Source of the DNA: Fibrobacter sp.
Lineage (GTDB): Bacteria; Fibrobacterota; Chitinivibrionia; Chitinivibrionales; Chitinispirillaceae
Assembly: GCA_012519985.1 (NCBI GenBank)
Contig: JAAYPC010000285.1
Span: 1 to 33,963, forward strand
DNA: 33,963 nucleotides
Direction: 5' to 3'
Positions 16,201 through 25,317 of the stretch are shown here, piece by piece (positions within the stretch are counted from its first letter, which is position 1; each line of letters opens with the position of its first letter). Made by a program: the position numbers and the translations under genes. The notes beneath the pieces were generated by a model. The model made no database searches, was not told the origin of the DNA, and worked only from the letters and a program-made list of their open reading frames with translations.

Positions 16201-17979
16201 ATGAGTTTAGATAGACTTAAAATCAGAAATATTGCAATTATTGCTCATGTTGACCATGGTAAAACGACTCTGGTAGATCAGTTATTCAAACAGAGCGGAA
16301 TGTTCCGGGAAAATCAAAGTGTTGTGTCACGGATGATGGATTCGATGGATTTGGAAAGAGAACGAGGCATAACCATTGCCGCCAAGAACGGATCATTTCG
16401 TTACCAGGGACACCATATTAATGTTATAGATACTCCGGGGCATGCCGATTTCGGAGGCCAGGTGGAGAGAATTTTAAAGATGGCGGATGGTGCGCTATTG
16501 TTGGTGGATGCCAAAGAAGGCCCTATGCCTCAAACTTATTTTGTTTTGAAGAAAGCTCTGGCTCTGTCTCTTCCCATTATTGTGGTGGTCAACAAAATAG
16601 ATAAACCTGCTGCCCGTCCTTCCTGGGCAGTAGATCAGGTGTTTGACCTTTTTGTAAAATTAAATGCACCGGATCACATTCTGGATTTTCCTGTGGTTTA
16701 CTCCTCTGCCAAGGCCGGTTATGCCCGTAATAATCCTGATGATGATGGGATGACCTTGGAACCATTGCTGGAAAAGATCATCTCCTACATCCCTGCACCC
16801 CAGGGCAATTCTGAAGAACCTTTGCAGATGTTAGTAAGTTCAATCGATTACTCTCCTTATCTGGGCCGACTTGGAATCGGCAAGATTACTGCCGGTACTC
16901 TAAATGTTAATAAGGAGATCGCGGTGGTACTGCGCAATGGGGAACTTGTACCAGCCCGTATTACTAAAGTATACAGATTTGATGGTGTGCAGAAAGTGCC
17001 AGTGGAAATGGCAGGTGTAGGAGAGATTGTGGCAGTAGCAGGCATGGATGAAGTGACGGTAGGGGTTAGCTTTACCGATCCGCTACAACCCAATCCTTTG
17101 CCGCCAACGGTTATCGATCCGCCAACCATTTCGATGAACTTTATTCCCAATGATTCTCCTTTTGCCGGTAAAGATGGCCGGTTTGTGACTTCCAGACACA
17201 TCCAGGAAAGGCTTCAGCGGGAAGTACTTTCTGATGTAGCCCTGGTGGTTGAGGAACTTCCGGATTCTATCGGCTACAAGGTGTCTGGACGCGGTGAATT
17301 ACATCTGTCTATCCTCATAGAGCGTATGCGCAGGGAAGGATATGAATTTCAGGTGACTCGTCCACAGGTGATAATGAGGGAGGAAAAGGGGGTGAAGCTC
17401 GAACCTTATGAGGAGCTTACTATCGATGTGGATGAGAAGTACATGGGTTCTGTTATCGATAAGCTAAGCATGCGCAAGGGTATACTCATGCAGATGCACC
17501 AGGAAAACGGACTTGCCCGTATGGTTTTCAAGATTCCTACCAGAGGATTGCTGGGGTATCGTTCGGAGTTTTTAACCGATACCAGAGGCATGGGTACCAT
17601 GAATTATGTGTTTCTGGAATATGGACCGTATGCCGGGGAGATCAGGACTCGTGTCAACGGGGTGCTAGTGTCAAAGGAGACATGCACAACTGTTGCTTAT
17701 GCTCTGTTTGGACTTCAGGACCGGGGGATAATGTTTATGGGTCCTGGAGTAAACGTTTATAAGGGACAGATTGTTGGTGAGCACTGTCGTTCCAATGATC
17801 TGGTGGTAAATCCTGGTAAAGAGAAGAAACTGACCAATATGCGTGCCGCTGGTTCGGATGAGAATGTGATTCTTACACCTGCCTCTGAGATGAGTCTGGA
17901 AGACTGTATCTCTTATATCAACGATGATGAACTGGTGGAAGTGACTCCCAAAGCTATACGTTTAAGAAAAAAGGGATAA
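16201..17979 (+). CDS. typA: Translational GTPase TypA/BipA
   Basis: A 592-residue ribosome-associated GTPase. G1 is [10 protein letters not shown] (residues 15-24), the effector region carries RERGIT, G3 is DTPGHADF and G4 is NKID. Domains II, III and V follow, and the TypA-specific C-terminal domain is present with the [16 protein letters not shown] block. The protein acts in ribosome assembly and adaptation to stress or cold. No frameshift or missing motif is seen; the length is near the family norm of about 600. There is no ribosome binding site of note directly before the ATG. Downstream lies the response regulator, separated by 89 bp. Confidence 0.97.
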   Translation: MSLDRLKIRNIAIIAHVDHGKTTLVDQLFKQSGMFRENQSVVSRMMDSMDLERERGITIAAKNGSFRYQGHHINVIDTPGHADFGGQVERILKMADGALLLVDAKEGPMPQTYFVLKKALALSLPIIVVVNKIDKPAARPSWAVDQVFDLFVKLNAPDHILDFPVVYSSAKAGYARNNPDDDGMTLEPLLEKIISYIPAPQGNSEEPLQMLVSSIDYSPYLGRLGIGKITAGTLNVNKEIAVVLRNGELVPARITKVYRFDGVQKVPVEMAGVGEIVAVAGMDEVTVGVSFTDPLQPNPLPPTVIDPPTISMNFIPNDSPFAGKDGRFVTSRHIQERLQREVLSDVALVVEELPDSIGYKVSGRGELHLSILIERMRREGYEFQVTRPQVIMREEKGVKLEPYEELTIDVDEKYMGSVIDKLSMRKGILMQMHQENGLARMVFKIPTRGLLGYRSEFLTDTRGMGTMNYVFLEYGPYAGEIRTRVNGVLVSKETCTTVAYALFGLQDRGIMFMGPGVNVYKGQIVGEHCRSNDLVVNPGKEKKLTNMRAAGSDENVILTPASEMSLEDCISYINDDELVEVTPKAIRLRKKG

Positions 17980-18068
17980 ACCTTAAGGTTTCTGGCCTGC
18001 TTTTTGCTCTGGTTTATAGTATAAATATAAAAAACCGTTTAATTCAACCGGAAACCAGGGGTTAAAGC

Positions 18069-19403
18069 GTGAGAAACCCGAAAGTACTTTTAATAGAAGA
18101 TGACGAGACTACACTTTTAGGCTATTCAAAATATTTATCCCTCAAGGGGTATTACATCAAGACTGCCAACTCTCTGGCTATGGGCAGGCAGTTGCTTGCA
18201 GCGGAAAATTTTAACGCTGTACTTCTGGATTTAAAATTACCGGATGGCTGTTCTTTGCATCTGATTAGAGAGATCAGCTTGTCCAGTGAGTCTACAGCCA
18301 TAATAGTGATCTCAGGGATAAGCGATATTTCAACTGCGGTGGAGGCTATGCAGTATGGGGCTTTTAATTTTCTTACCAAACCGGTGGAGATGGAAGCCTT
18401 GGAGCTCAGCCTTCAGAACAGTTTACAGGTAGAAGAACTTAAAAGGCGTGAACAGATTCATAAGCGTTTACTTCCAGAAAATCCTCGTATTTACTTTGGT
18501 ATAAGCCCGGAAATCGAGAAAACAATTGAATATGCAAGAGTTGCGGCACTTAACGACTCTGTTGTCTTGTTACTGGGAGAAACCGGAACTGGTAAAGGGG
18601 TTCTGGCCAGATGGATTCATGATCACAGCTCCCGCAGAAATGGTAACTATGTAGAGCTTAACTGCTCCAGTTTACGTGGCGAACTTCTTAGAAGTGAACT
18701 TTACGGGCATACCAAAGGTGCCTTTACATCGGCTATAAAGGACAGAGATGGTCTGATTGAGATAGCCGATGGAGGAACGTTGTTTCTCGATGAGATCGGT
18801 GATATGGATCCTGAAGTGCAGGCAGAACTTTTGAAAACCATCGAAGAGAAAACTTTTCGCAGAATCGGAGAAAATAAAACCAGAAACAGTAATTTCCGGC
18901 TTATCTGTGCAACTAACCGCAATCTCAAACAGGCTTCACTGGAAGGTGCTTTCCGTTCCGATCTTTATTATCGAATCTGTGTTTTCCCTATTGAACTTCC
19001 TTCTCTGCGAAACAGGAAAGAAGATCTGCCTGGCCTAATTGCTCACATTTTGAGTGGCTTCGGCTTAAATTATCAATCCATAGATGATTCGGTTATCAAA
19101 TTGCTTTCTGCCTACTCCTGGCCAGGAAACTTGAGAGAACTAAAAAATATGCTGGAGCGGGCAGTGCTATTATCTCAGGGCAAACCTCTGACTGTTGAGC
19201 ACTTTCCAGGCTTACTTAATGTCAATAATTCTTCTACACAACAGTCCCCTCATCTGTGGAGTCTGGAGCTTCTGGAAAAAAAACATATCCTTAAAGCTCT
19301 CAAGCACTTTGGGGATAAAACCGAAGCCAGCAGAGCTTTGGGTATTTCACTTTCGTCTCTTTACAGAAAACTGGAAAGTTATAAGGACCCGATCGTTGTC
19401 TGA
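18069..19403 (+). CDS. NtrC-family sigma-54-dependent response regulator
   Basis: Domain order is receiver (residues 1-120), AAA+ sigma-54 interaction domain (about 145-380) and Fis-type helix-turn-helix (about 410-440). The phosphoacceptor is D54 (VLLDLKLPDG). Walker A is GETGTGKG from residue 170 and Walker B is GGTLFLDEIGD. The sigma-54-contact loop, normally GAFTGA, reads GAFTSA (residues 217-222). The start is a GTG with AGGGG about eight bases upstream. The histidine kinase follows 249 bp downstream on the same strand, and the two are the natural cognate pair. Target genes are not apparent in this window; I found no convincing -24/-12 promoter. Confidence 0.94.
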   Translation: MRNPKVLLIEDDETTLLGYSKYLSLKGYYIKTANSLAMGRQLLAAENFNAVLLDLKLPDGCSLHLIREISLSSESTAIIVISGISDISTAVEAMQYGAFNFLTKPVEMEALELSLQNSLQVEELKRREQIHKRLLPENPRIYFGISPEIEKTIEYARVAALNDSVVLLLGETGTGKGVLARWIHDHSSRRNGNYVELNCSSLRGELLRSELYGHTKGAFTSAIKDRDGLIEIADGGTLFLDEIGDMDPEVQAELLKTIEEKTFRRIGENKTRNSNFRLICATNRNLKQASLEGAFRSDLYYRICVFPIELPSLRNRKEDLPGLIAHILSGFGLNYQSIDDSVIKLLSAYSWPGNLRELKNMLERAVLLSQGKPLTVEHFPGLLNVNNSSTQQSPHLWSLELLEKKHILKALKHFGDKTEASRALGISLSSLYRKLESYKDPIVV

Positions 19404-19439
19404 AAGAATCACTCCATAACCACTTTACCTCTTTTTGCC

Positions 19440-19461
19440 CTCCTGGACCACAATCCGGGAG
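19440..19461 (+). terminator. Possible weak terminator after the response regulator
   Basis: CTCCTGG (19440-19446) and CCGGGAG (19455-19461) can pair with one T-G position, and an A-tract and T-tract follow. It may limit read-through to the kinase gene. The stem is short. Confidence 0.35.
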
Positions 19462-19652
19462 ACTTAAAAAAATTTTTTTATTCTTATTTTTTTGAGAGGG
19501 GAAAGTTTTATATTAAGATTCCGTTATCTCTTTTCTCATTTTTCCCATTTCAATTCTCGTTTTTTAGAAAAACACCCATGTCAGCCTTAGATGATTCTGT
19601 GGCAGACTATGTGTTTGTTCCTATAGTAACCATTTATCTGGAGTAAAGAAAT

Positions 19653-21182
19653 ATGGAATGCATTCTTCGTGTTTTAATGGTGGAGAATTCGGATGAGGAT
19701 GTCGCGAAAATGGAGGCTGTATTATCCAAAGATGGATTTGATCTTTATTCAGAACGTGTTGAGACCGCGCAGATGTTGAAGAGTCTGAAGCAGAAATACT
19801 GGGATTTGGTTCTTTTCAGCAATGAGATAGAAAATATTACTTTGGAAAATGGTATAAAGCTGGTCAGAGAAATAAATCCTGATCTACCTTTTGTGGTAAT
19901 TTCATCTGAAACGGATGAAGAGCTGATAGTTTACGCCATGCGTCTGGGGGCTAGTGACTTTGTGAGCAGGAAAAAATACTCAAGGCTGCTTTCGGTGGTG
20001 CGAAGAGATGTTTCAGAATTTCAGATGATACCACGAATCAAATCAAACCAGTTGCAGATTGCTAAAAATGAGGAGCGTTACAGACGGATAACTGAGAGTA
20101 TAACCGATGTTTTAATTGTATTGGACTCCAATTTAAAATGTGTTTATTGGAACAGGGCTGCGGAAAAGCTAACCGGAGTAACTGCCAGATCTGCCCTTAC
20201 TCGTCCTTTCTATGAGCTTTTTCCGGAAAATCCAGGACTGGAGATTCAGGATATGTTAAAAAGTGTTCTGGAGCAGCCTAAAACAACCATCTCAACATTC
20301 ATCATGACCAGAGAGGAAAAGGAGTATCAATATGAGATCTGTGCTTATCCCAATGAATGCGGTTTAACTCTAATTATCAGGGAAATTCCACAGTACCAAT
20401 TTACTCAGGATCTTATTAATCCTCAGGTGGAGAAGGAAAATCAGTTGACTCAGAGTCAGAAACTTCGCATACTGGGTTTACTGACATCTGGAGTGGCCCA
20501 TGAGGTGCGAAATCCCCTGAATGCTATTTCTGTGGTGTTGGAAGCTCTCTTTCAGGAGTTAGGGGATAAGCCTGATTATCTTCTTTATAAAGACCACGTC
20601 TTTACCCATGTAGAGAGGCTAACCCGTTTAATGCAGGATCTGCTGGAACTTGGTAAACCCATAGAACGCTCCAAGGTGGTTATCGTCAACTTTTACGATC
20701 TTGTAAAAGAGTCGGTGGCTTTGTGGAAAAGTTCAGGAGATCATAGCGACTACACCATAGAGATAAAAAAGGCAGAAACAGAGGAGGAGTTAAAAATAAA
20801 ATGTGATCCACTGAAACTTCAGCAGGTTTTCATGAATATCCTGGAGAATGCTTCTCAGCACAGTCCCAAAGGAACCGTTATCTCCATCTGCGTACAAAAA
20901 GAGGGCAAGTATGTGAAGGTAAATATTTGTGATCAGGGGACTGGAATTAAAGAAGATAATCTCAAAAGGATGTTCGAGCCGTTTTTCACCACCAGAAAGA
21001 AAGGAACCGGTTTGGGACTGGCTATAGTAAAGCATATTCTGGAAGTTCATAATGGGACAGTTTCGATTCGAAACAGTAATCCCGGTCCCGGTTGCACTGT
21101 GGATTTTGAACTCCCTTTATATCAGGTCAGAAAACCGGGAAAGTTTAACACCATTGAGCCGATAAAGATGGCTGCAGTATGA
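19653..21182 (+). CDS. PAS-domain histidine kinase with degenerate receiver
   Basis: The 509-residue protein begins with a receiver-like domain (1-125) in which the phosphoacceptor site reads DLVLFSNEIEN: Ser56 sits where Asp is expected, and the N-terminal acidic pair is altered (VENSDED), so it cannot be a normal phospho-receiver. A PAS domain follows (about 145-250). The HisKA box is VAHEVRNPLNA with H283. The HATPase_c domain has an N-box (NILENASQHS), G1 (DQGTGIKEDN), F-box (FEPFFTT) and G2 (GTGLGLAI). There is no membrane segment, so the signal is probably cytoplasmic. It partners the NtrC-type regulator just upstream. Confidence 0.93.
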   Translation: MECILRVLMVENSDEDVAKMEAVLSKDGFDLYSERVETAQMLKSLKQKYWDLVLFSNEIENITLENGIKLVREINPDLPFVVISSETDEELIVYAMRLGASDFVSRKKYSRLLSVVRRDVSEFQMIPRIKSNQLQIAKNEERYRRITESITDVLIVLDSNLKCVYWNRAAEKLTGVTARSALTRPFYELFPENPGLEIQDMLKSVLEQPKTTISTFIMTREEKEYQYEICAYPNECGLTLIIREIPQYQFTQDLINPQVEKENQLTQSQKLRILGLLTSGVAHEVRNPLNAISVVLEALFQELGDKPDYLLYKDHVFTHVERLTRLMQDLLELGKPIERSKVVIVNFYDLVKESVALWKSSGDHSDYTIEIKKAETEEELKIKCDPLKLQQVFMNILENASQHSPKGTVISICVQKEGKYVKVNICDQGTGIKEDNLKRMFEPFFTTRKKGTGLGLAIVKHILEVHNGTVSIRNSNPGPGCTVDFELPLYQVRKPGKFNTIEPIKMAAV

Positions 21183-21203
21183 TGTGATGCGGAGGAGAAA
21201 GTT

Positions 21204-21223
21204 GGGCGATCAACCGATCGCCC
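21204..21223. terminator. Bidirectional hairpin between convergent genes
   Basis: GGGCGATC-AACC-GATCGCCC is a perfect 8-bp stem with a four-base loop, 22 bp after the kinase stop and 7 bp before the stop of the opposing gene. It is followed on the plus strand by CGGATTTTAT, a modest T-run. Confidence 0.6.
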
Positions 21224-21229
21224 CGGATT

Positions 21230-21487
21230 TTATGCGCGGGGTGCTGCTCCTCCCCTGGGTCTGGCTGCTCCACCCTGAGCACCTGTTCGGGCGGCCCACC
21301 AGATTGCAATACCTACTATCAGTAAAAGCATTACTACCCAAAACCACCACCATCCTGTAGACGCCGCTCCATCTGCAGCTCCATTATACGCTCCGGTATC
21401 CTGCATGGTATCGGTAATTTGCCCCAAAATGGTAGCGGGTAGAAGTGTTAGCGCAATCATAAAATTCTTGATCCATTGCCAAAACAT
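21230..21487 (-). CDS. Small membrane protein, 85 aa
   Basis: AAGGAGGAACT stands directly before the ATG, the strongest ribosome binding site in the neighbourhood. The first about 22 residues form a signal peptide or first membrane helix (FMIALTLLPATILGQ). After an Asp/Ala/Gly-rich linker, WWWFWVVMLLLIVGIAIWWAA (residues about 46-66) forms a clear transmembrane helix. The tail is Gly/Ala/Arg-rich and would lie in the cytoplasm. No family is recognised; it resembles the small Gly-rich single-span proteins that are often stress-induced. Confidence 0.65.
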   Translation of the reverse strand: MFWQWIKNFMIALTLLPATILGQITDTMQDTGAYNGAADGAASTGWWWFWVVMLLLIVGIAIWWAARTGAQGGAARPRGGAAPRA

Positions 21488-21550
21488 AGTTCCTCCTTGG
21501 CAAATTAAGGACAGTCATTCCTTAGAAACTGCAATTATCAGGCCGCTCTT

Positions 21551-21805
21551 TCAGGCTGCTTTCTTTAAACTACTCTCCTTCTTCTGAAGCTTTTTTTCCA
21601 GCAATGCCTGGTAGTCTCCCAAGTTACGCAATTTAAGAAGCTCCTCTTCCCCAAATTCGATTCCAAAGTGTTTTTCCAATTCAAAAGTAAAAACAATCCG
21701 GTCATGTGCTGTTCTCTCCAGTGCTTCTATCCGGGTTTTTTTGTTGATCAATTTCTTTTCTACAGAGAAGTATTCAGAAACAAAACTCAGGAAAGCATCA
21801 TTCAT
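21551..21805 (-). CDS. Acyl-carrier-protein-like protein lacking the phosphopantetheine serine
   Basis: The 84-residue chain follows the ACP helical pattern: a first amphipathic helix (DAFLSFVSEYFSV), a turn, then the stretch FTFELEKHFGIEFGEEELLKLRNLGDYQALLEKKL, matching helices II-IV of ACPs (FELEKxFGIEF; GD-Y at helix IV). The expected DSL/DSV at the start of helix II is replaced by TAHDRI, so there is no serine for a 4'-phosphopantetheine arm. It could be a decoy or scaffold ACP, or a fold mimic. It has no fatty-acid genes beside it; dinB diverges from it. The C-terminus is lysine-rich. Confidence 0.55.
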   Translation of the reverse strand: MNDAFLSFVSEYFSVEKKLINKKTRIEALERTAHDRIVFTFELEKHFGIEFGEEELLKLRNLGDYQALLEKKLQKKESSLKKAA

Positions 21806-21941
21806 AACAGGATACCTTAACAGCTTTAGTCACAGTTCTTGCATCTAAAAAGGATTCGGGCAGATTATGGAAAAATTGCTCCACCTGCTTCTCCGGTGTG
21901 ATAATAGCCATCAATACTTTCACCGTATTATATTCTGATCC

Positions 21942-23123
21942 ATGCAACGCATCATTTTTCATGTGGATATGGATGCATTCTTTGCCGCGGTTGAGCAAAG
22001 GGATAATCCTCAATACAGGGGAAAACCGCTTATTGTGGGCGCCAAACCGGGAAACCGGGGTGTGGTGTCCACTGCCAGCTATGAAGCCCGTAAATTTGGT
22101 ATTCATTCTGCCATGCCCATCAACGAGGCATTCAGCAGATGTCCCCAGGGCATTTTCATTACTCCAAGGATGGAGGTGTATGAAAGAGTTTCCGGGCAAA
22201 TAATGAGAATTTTAGAGCAGTTCTCTCCTCAGATCGAACAAGTATCGGTAGATGAAGCTTTCATTGATATGAGCGGAACCGAAAAACTGTTCGGTGAACC
22301 ATTGAATGCTGCAAAACAGATCTCCCAGCAAATTAAAAAGCAACAGGGCCTGACTGCTTCCATAGGAATCGCTTCCAGCAAATTTGTAGCAAAAATCGCT
22401 TCTGATATAAATAAACCAGATGGAATAACCTGTGCCCCATTTGAAGGTGAACAATTGGAAAAATGGCTTGCCCCCTTGCCTCTGAGACGGATGTGGGGGG
22501 TTGGAAGCAGAAGTGAAGAAATTTTTAACCGCTGTTCTGTAAATACCATAGGAGATATGCAGAAACTTTCAATGGATTGCCTCTGTAAAAGATTCGGTAA
22601 ACAGGGGGTGGCTTTCTACTATTTGTGCAGAGGTATTGACAATAGACAGGTGGAGCAGGAGGACTCTGTAAAATCAATCTCCAGAGAACACACCTTTAAT
22701 GTTGATTGCTTTGACAGGCAGGAGTGGAAAAAAACTTTACATCGATTGTCTCAGGATGTGGCACGGCAGGCAAGAAATAACGGGGTGAAAGCAAGCACTG
22801 TATTTCTAACCTACCGCAGACCCGATTTCAGCCGTCATACAAAGCGAAAGTCACTGGCAGAACCGACCAACCTGGCCAAAACCATCTATGACACAGTAAT
22901 CGGTATACTTGAGGAGCTGGATGAGAGATGTTTCCGGCTCATCGGGGTAGGTATTACCGGGTTGGATCAGCAGATTCAACTCAATCTTTTCGCTGCGCCC
23001 GACTCAAGCGATCCTCTGGAAACCTGTGAACGTACGGTGGATAAAATTAATGCCAGATTCGGATCAGAGGTGATTAAAAAAGGGCTGGAAGTGCCGTCAC
23101 AGGCAATCAAAAGAAGGATATAG
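21942..23123 (+). CDS. dinB: DNA polymerase IV
   Basis: A Y-family translesion polymerase of 393 residues. The opening VDMDAFFAAVEQ carries metal ligands D9 and D11, and SVDEAFID supplies the catalytic Asp-Glu pair near residue 103. The steric-gate Phe is within FFAAVE, and the palm and finger motifs (GAKPGNRGVVSTASYEARKFG) are intact. A thumb domain and little-finger domain follow. QLNLF near residue 345 is a typical beta-clamp binding motif. The protein copies damaged templates at low fidelity, often under LexA control; I did not find a convincing LexA box upstream. The start lacks a clear Shine-Dalgarno site. Confidence 0.95.
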   Translation: MQRIIFHVDMDAFFAAVEQRDNPQYRGKPLIVGAKPGNRGVVSTASYEARKFGIHSAMPINEAFSRCPQGIFITPRMEVYERVSGQIMRILEQFSPQIEQVSVDEAFIDMSGTEKLFGEPLNAAKQISQQIKKQQGLTASIGIASSKFVAKIASDINKPDGITCAPFEGEQLEKWLAPLPLRRMWGVGSRSEEIFNRCSVNTIGDMQKLSMDCLCKRFGKQGVAFYYLCRGIDNRQVEQEDSVKSISREHTFNVDCFDRQEWKKTLHRLSQDVARQARNNGVKASTVFLTYRRPDFSRHTKRKSLAEPTNLAKTIYDTVIGILEELDERCFRLIGVGITGLDQQIQLNLFAAPDSSDPLETCERTVDKINARFGSEVIKKGLEVPSQAIKRRI

Positions 23124-23196
23124 GCAAAAACAAGAAAAATTATTATAATTTACTCCCATCACTGGAACTCTCTATCAAAAAAATTATGAGGATACT

Positions 23197-23952
23197 ATGA
23201 TTAGCGTGATTACCTGCTGGGCCAAACCTGCTGAAGAGACTATTCAGGAGAGAAATATTGCTAAGACCATCGGTGTAGATCATCAATTTATAATGGTTGA
23301 TGGTAGTGGCGGAATTGGACTGGCTGAGGCATATAACCAGGGAATTGAACATGCTACTGGTGATATCCTGGTATTTGTTCCTGAGGACGTGCTTTTCATG
23401 AAACCGGGATGGGGAATGGTTCTGGAGAAAAAATTTGCTGCTGACCCCTGGTTAGGTGCCATCGGTGTAGCTGGAACACAATACCTCTTTGCAGAAAAGT
23501 ATTCCTGGACCGCAGCAGGCAGACCCTTTATTAAAGGGCGTGTGGTTCACCATCTGGAAAATGGTGATTTCTTCGCTGTGGTCTTCTCTCAGGAGAAAGG
23601 TGATTTCCCGGTTGTGGCAATAGATGGGGTGTTTATGGCAGTAAAGAGACCGGTTCTACAGAATGCTGCCTTTGATCAGCAGTGTTTCAAGGGCAACTGT
23701 TTTCATGATCTTGATTTCTGCATGCAAATTAACCACGATTATCGCTTGATTGTCACAACTGAGATTGTATTGAAAAGGCGTCATATCACTACCTTTGATA
23801 AAGTCTGGAACAACTACGGTCAGCAGTTTTTAGCTAAGCATGCAAACAATCTTCCACTCAGTTGTGTAAATGCAATTCCTGATCCGGAAAAATTCTTATC
23901 CAGCCAGGTCGTAGATCTAAAAGGCAAGGTTCCGATTGAGACGATCTGTTGA
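23197..23952 (+). CDS. Family 2-like glycosyltransferase
   Basis: A 251-residue protein resembling the PF13712 (Glyco_tranf_2_5) GT-A group. The nucleotide-binding half carries VITCWAKP and DGSGGIGLAEAYNQGIEHATGDILVFVPEDV, where PED fills the DxD-like position, and then AIDGVFMAVKR and FHDLDFCMQ, which match the acceptor side and catalytic Asp region of the family. No membrane segment. GAGGA four bases upstream supports the ATG. It sits alone after dinB, away from any cell-wall cluster, so the sugar acceptor is unknown. Confidence 0.82.
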   Translation: MISVITCWAKPAEETIQERNIAKTIGVDHQFIMVDGSGGIGLAEAYNQGIEHATGDILVFVPEDVLFMKPGWGMVLEKKFAADPWLGAIGVAGTQYLFAEKYSWTAAGRPFIKGRVVHHLENGDFFAVVFSQEKGDFPVVAIDGVFMAVKRPVLQNAAFDQQCFKGNCFHDLDFCMQINHDYRLIVTTEIVLKRRHITTFDKVWNNYGQQFLAKHANNLPLSCVNAIPDPEKFLSSQVVDLKGKVPIETIC

Positions 23953-23972
23953 TTGATTTTATTGTGTCTGTT

Positions 23973-24255
23973 CAGTAGTGTCCGGTTAATTTTACAAAAG
24001 ATCACTGTATCCAAAGAGAATCACAAATCACAAAATCCAAATTACAATGCTTTAAATTCCAAACCGGAAAAGGAGTAAGAAATTTTGGAATGCGAGATCC
24101 GAAATTCGGCAGCAACTGAATTCTTTTCTTGTTTGGAATTTGAATGATTGGTTATTGGGATTTGTTTAAGATTGGTTACTTGAGATTTGGTTTGTATTTG
24201 TATACTTAAGCTGATTTAAGAAGTATCCGTTTGTTTAATCAAACCGGACACTGCT
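23973..24255. mobile_element. MITE-like element with terminal inverted repeats
   Basis: The left end AGTAGTGTCCGGTT (23974-23987) and right end AACCGGACACTGCT (24242-24255) are inverted with one mismatch. The GTGTCCGGTTAA end resembles ends of several DDE insertion sequences. The 283-bp interior is AT-rich, made of TTTGGAATTTG and GATTTG-like iterations, with no frame. A short TGTCT repeat occurs outside each end and may be a target duplication. No transposase is present, so it would be mobilised in trans. The element fills almost all of the 23953-24285 gap. Confidence 0.65.
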
Positions 24256-24285
24256 TGTCTCTGGTATTTAAACAGCTAATCCTGG

Positions 24286-25200
24286 TTACTCGAAAAGATC
24301 TAAGAACCGGTTCTCATACAATTCGAACAGATTCCATCGGTCCAGCTCTTTTTTCAGTTGGGATGCCAGGCTTTTATCCTTTAATGCCTGCTGAAACATC
24401 TTCTCGATCTTCTCCATTATGTAATGAGGCACTTTTTCCTCTTCAATCTCTGAAATTTCATCATTTTCCTCTTTGTTGATAGATGGAATGTAGTCCTTTA
24501 TCCTTTCCTCAATCAGTTCATACTGATGCTCCATCAGGTGCACACTTTCCTCGAGATCTGATAGATCGATATTGAATTTAAGGATATTACAGATGGATCT
24601 GACCTGCTCGAGTGAAGCTTTAGGGTAATCAAGATTCATGGCATAACCAGGAATTGTGCCCAGAAGGCAGGCAGAATCGATTTTATGTGATGCCGCCACA
24701 CCCAGAAGTAAGCCGTTCTGACCCGCTATATAGCCATCGGGCATGGGATTTAAGCCCAACGCGATCATCTTCTCCAGCATCGATGAAGAATTACAACTGA
24801 CCAGAATCTGTGACTGGCTACGGTGAGAAGTGGGCTGGGCAAATGCTGCAAAAGTAAAAATCTGCTTGGTCTGGAACTGAAGAATTACCTCGAGAATCAT
24901 TTTGATTATCATGATACCTTCACGACCATTAATCTGTGCATTGCTCTGGAAAATGATCAGATTCGGGTTATGGGTATAATAAAAAATGCTGCTGGGGATT
25001 TCTGGAAAGTCGGCGATACCGTTTTTTACCAGTATAGAATCGGGAATAAAAAAGGGGCTCATATCGATCTCGGCAAATGCTTTAGCATCTAATTTACGTC
25101 GCAGGTAATCTACCGTAATGAGTCCGACATTTCCCATTCCCGGCCAGGCAGCAAGCATGGCAGGTGAACTATCAAACTGTATCTGCTCATAACTTTTCAT
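24286..25200 (-). CDS. PAC2-family protein
   Basis: The 304-residue chain opens with the PAC2 pattern: AAWPGMGNVGLITVDYL near residues 17-33, then LIIFQSNAQ and a GPxG-like GLLLGVAA near residue 170. PAC2 proteins are related to archaeal and eukaryotic proteasome-assembly chaperones; in bacteria the role is unclear. The last 110 residues are charged and helical, with an Asn/Glu-rich linker before a helical tail. No membrane segment. It diverges from the dihydrouridine synthase gene with 117 bp between them. Confidence 0.85.
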   Translation of the reverse strand: MKSYEQIQFDSSPAMLAAWPGMGNVGLITVDYLRRKLDAKAFAEIDMSPFFIPDSILVKNGIADFPEIPSSIFYYTHNPNLIIFQSNAQINGREGIMIIKMILEVILQFQTKQIFTFAAFAQPTSHRSQSQILVSCNSSSMLEKMIALGLNPMPDGYIAGQNGLLLGVAASHKIDSACLLGTIPGYAMNLDYPKASLEQVRSICNILKFNIDLSDLEESVHLMEHQYELIEERIKDYIPSINKEENDEISEIEEEKVPHYIMEKIEKMFQQALKDKSLASQLKKELDRWNLFELYENRFLDLFE

Positions 25201-25317
25201 GACTGATTCTCTCTTGGGGCCCGTATTCTTTTTCCTGCTTACTCCCGGAATAATTCCAATTCTATCGGATCTGGTCCGATTTTGATCAAATTATACTTAT
25301 AGATTATTTTACAGTCT

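Noticed and set aside
19600..19630. A TGGCAGACTATGTGTTTG sequence before the kinase gene as a sigma-54 promoter
   Set aside because: The GG-GC spacing does not fit the -24/-12 consensus, so I do not call it.
21798..21911. A 37-codon minus-strand frame overlapping the upstream side of dinB
   Set aside because: Only a weak upstream site and no recognisable content. It sits in the leader of the ACP-like gene, and a leader peptide cannot be excluded.
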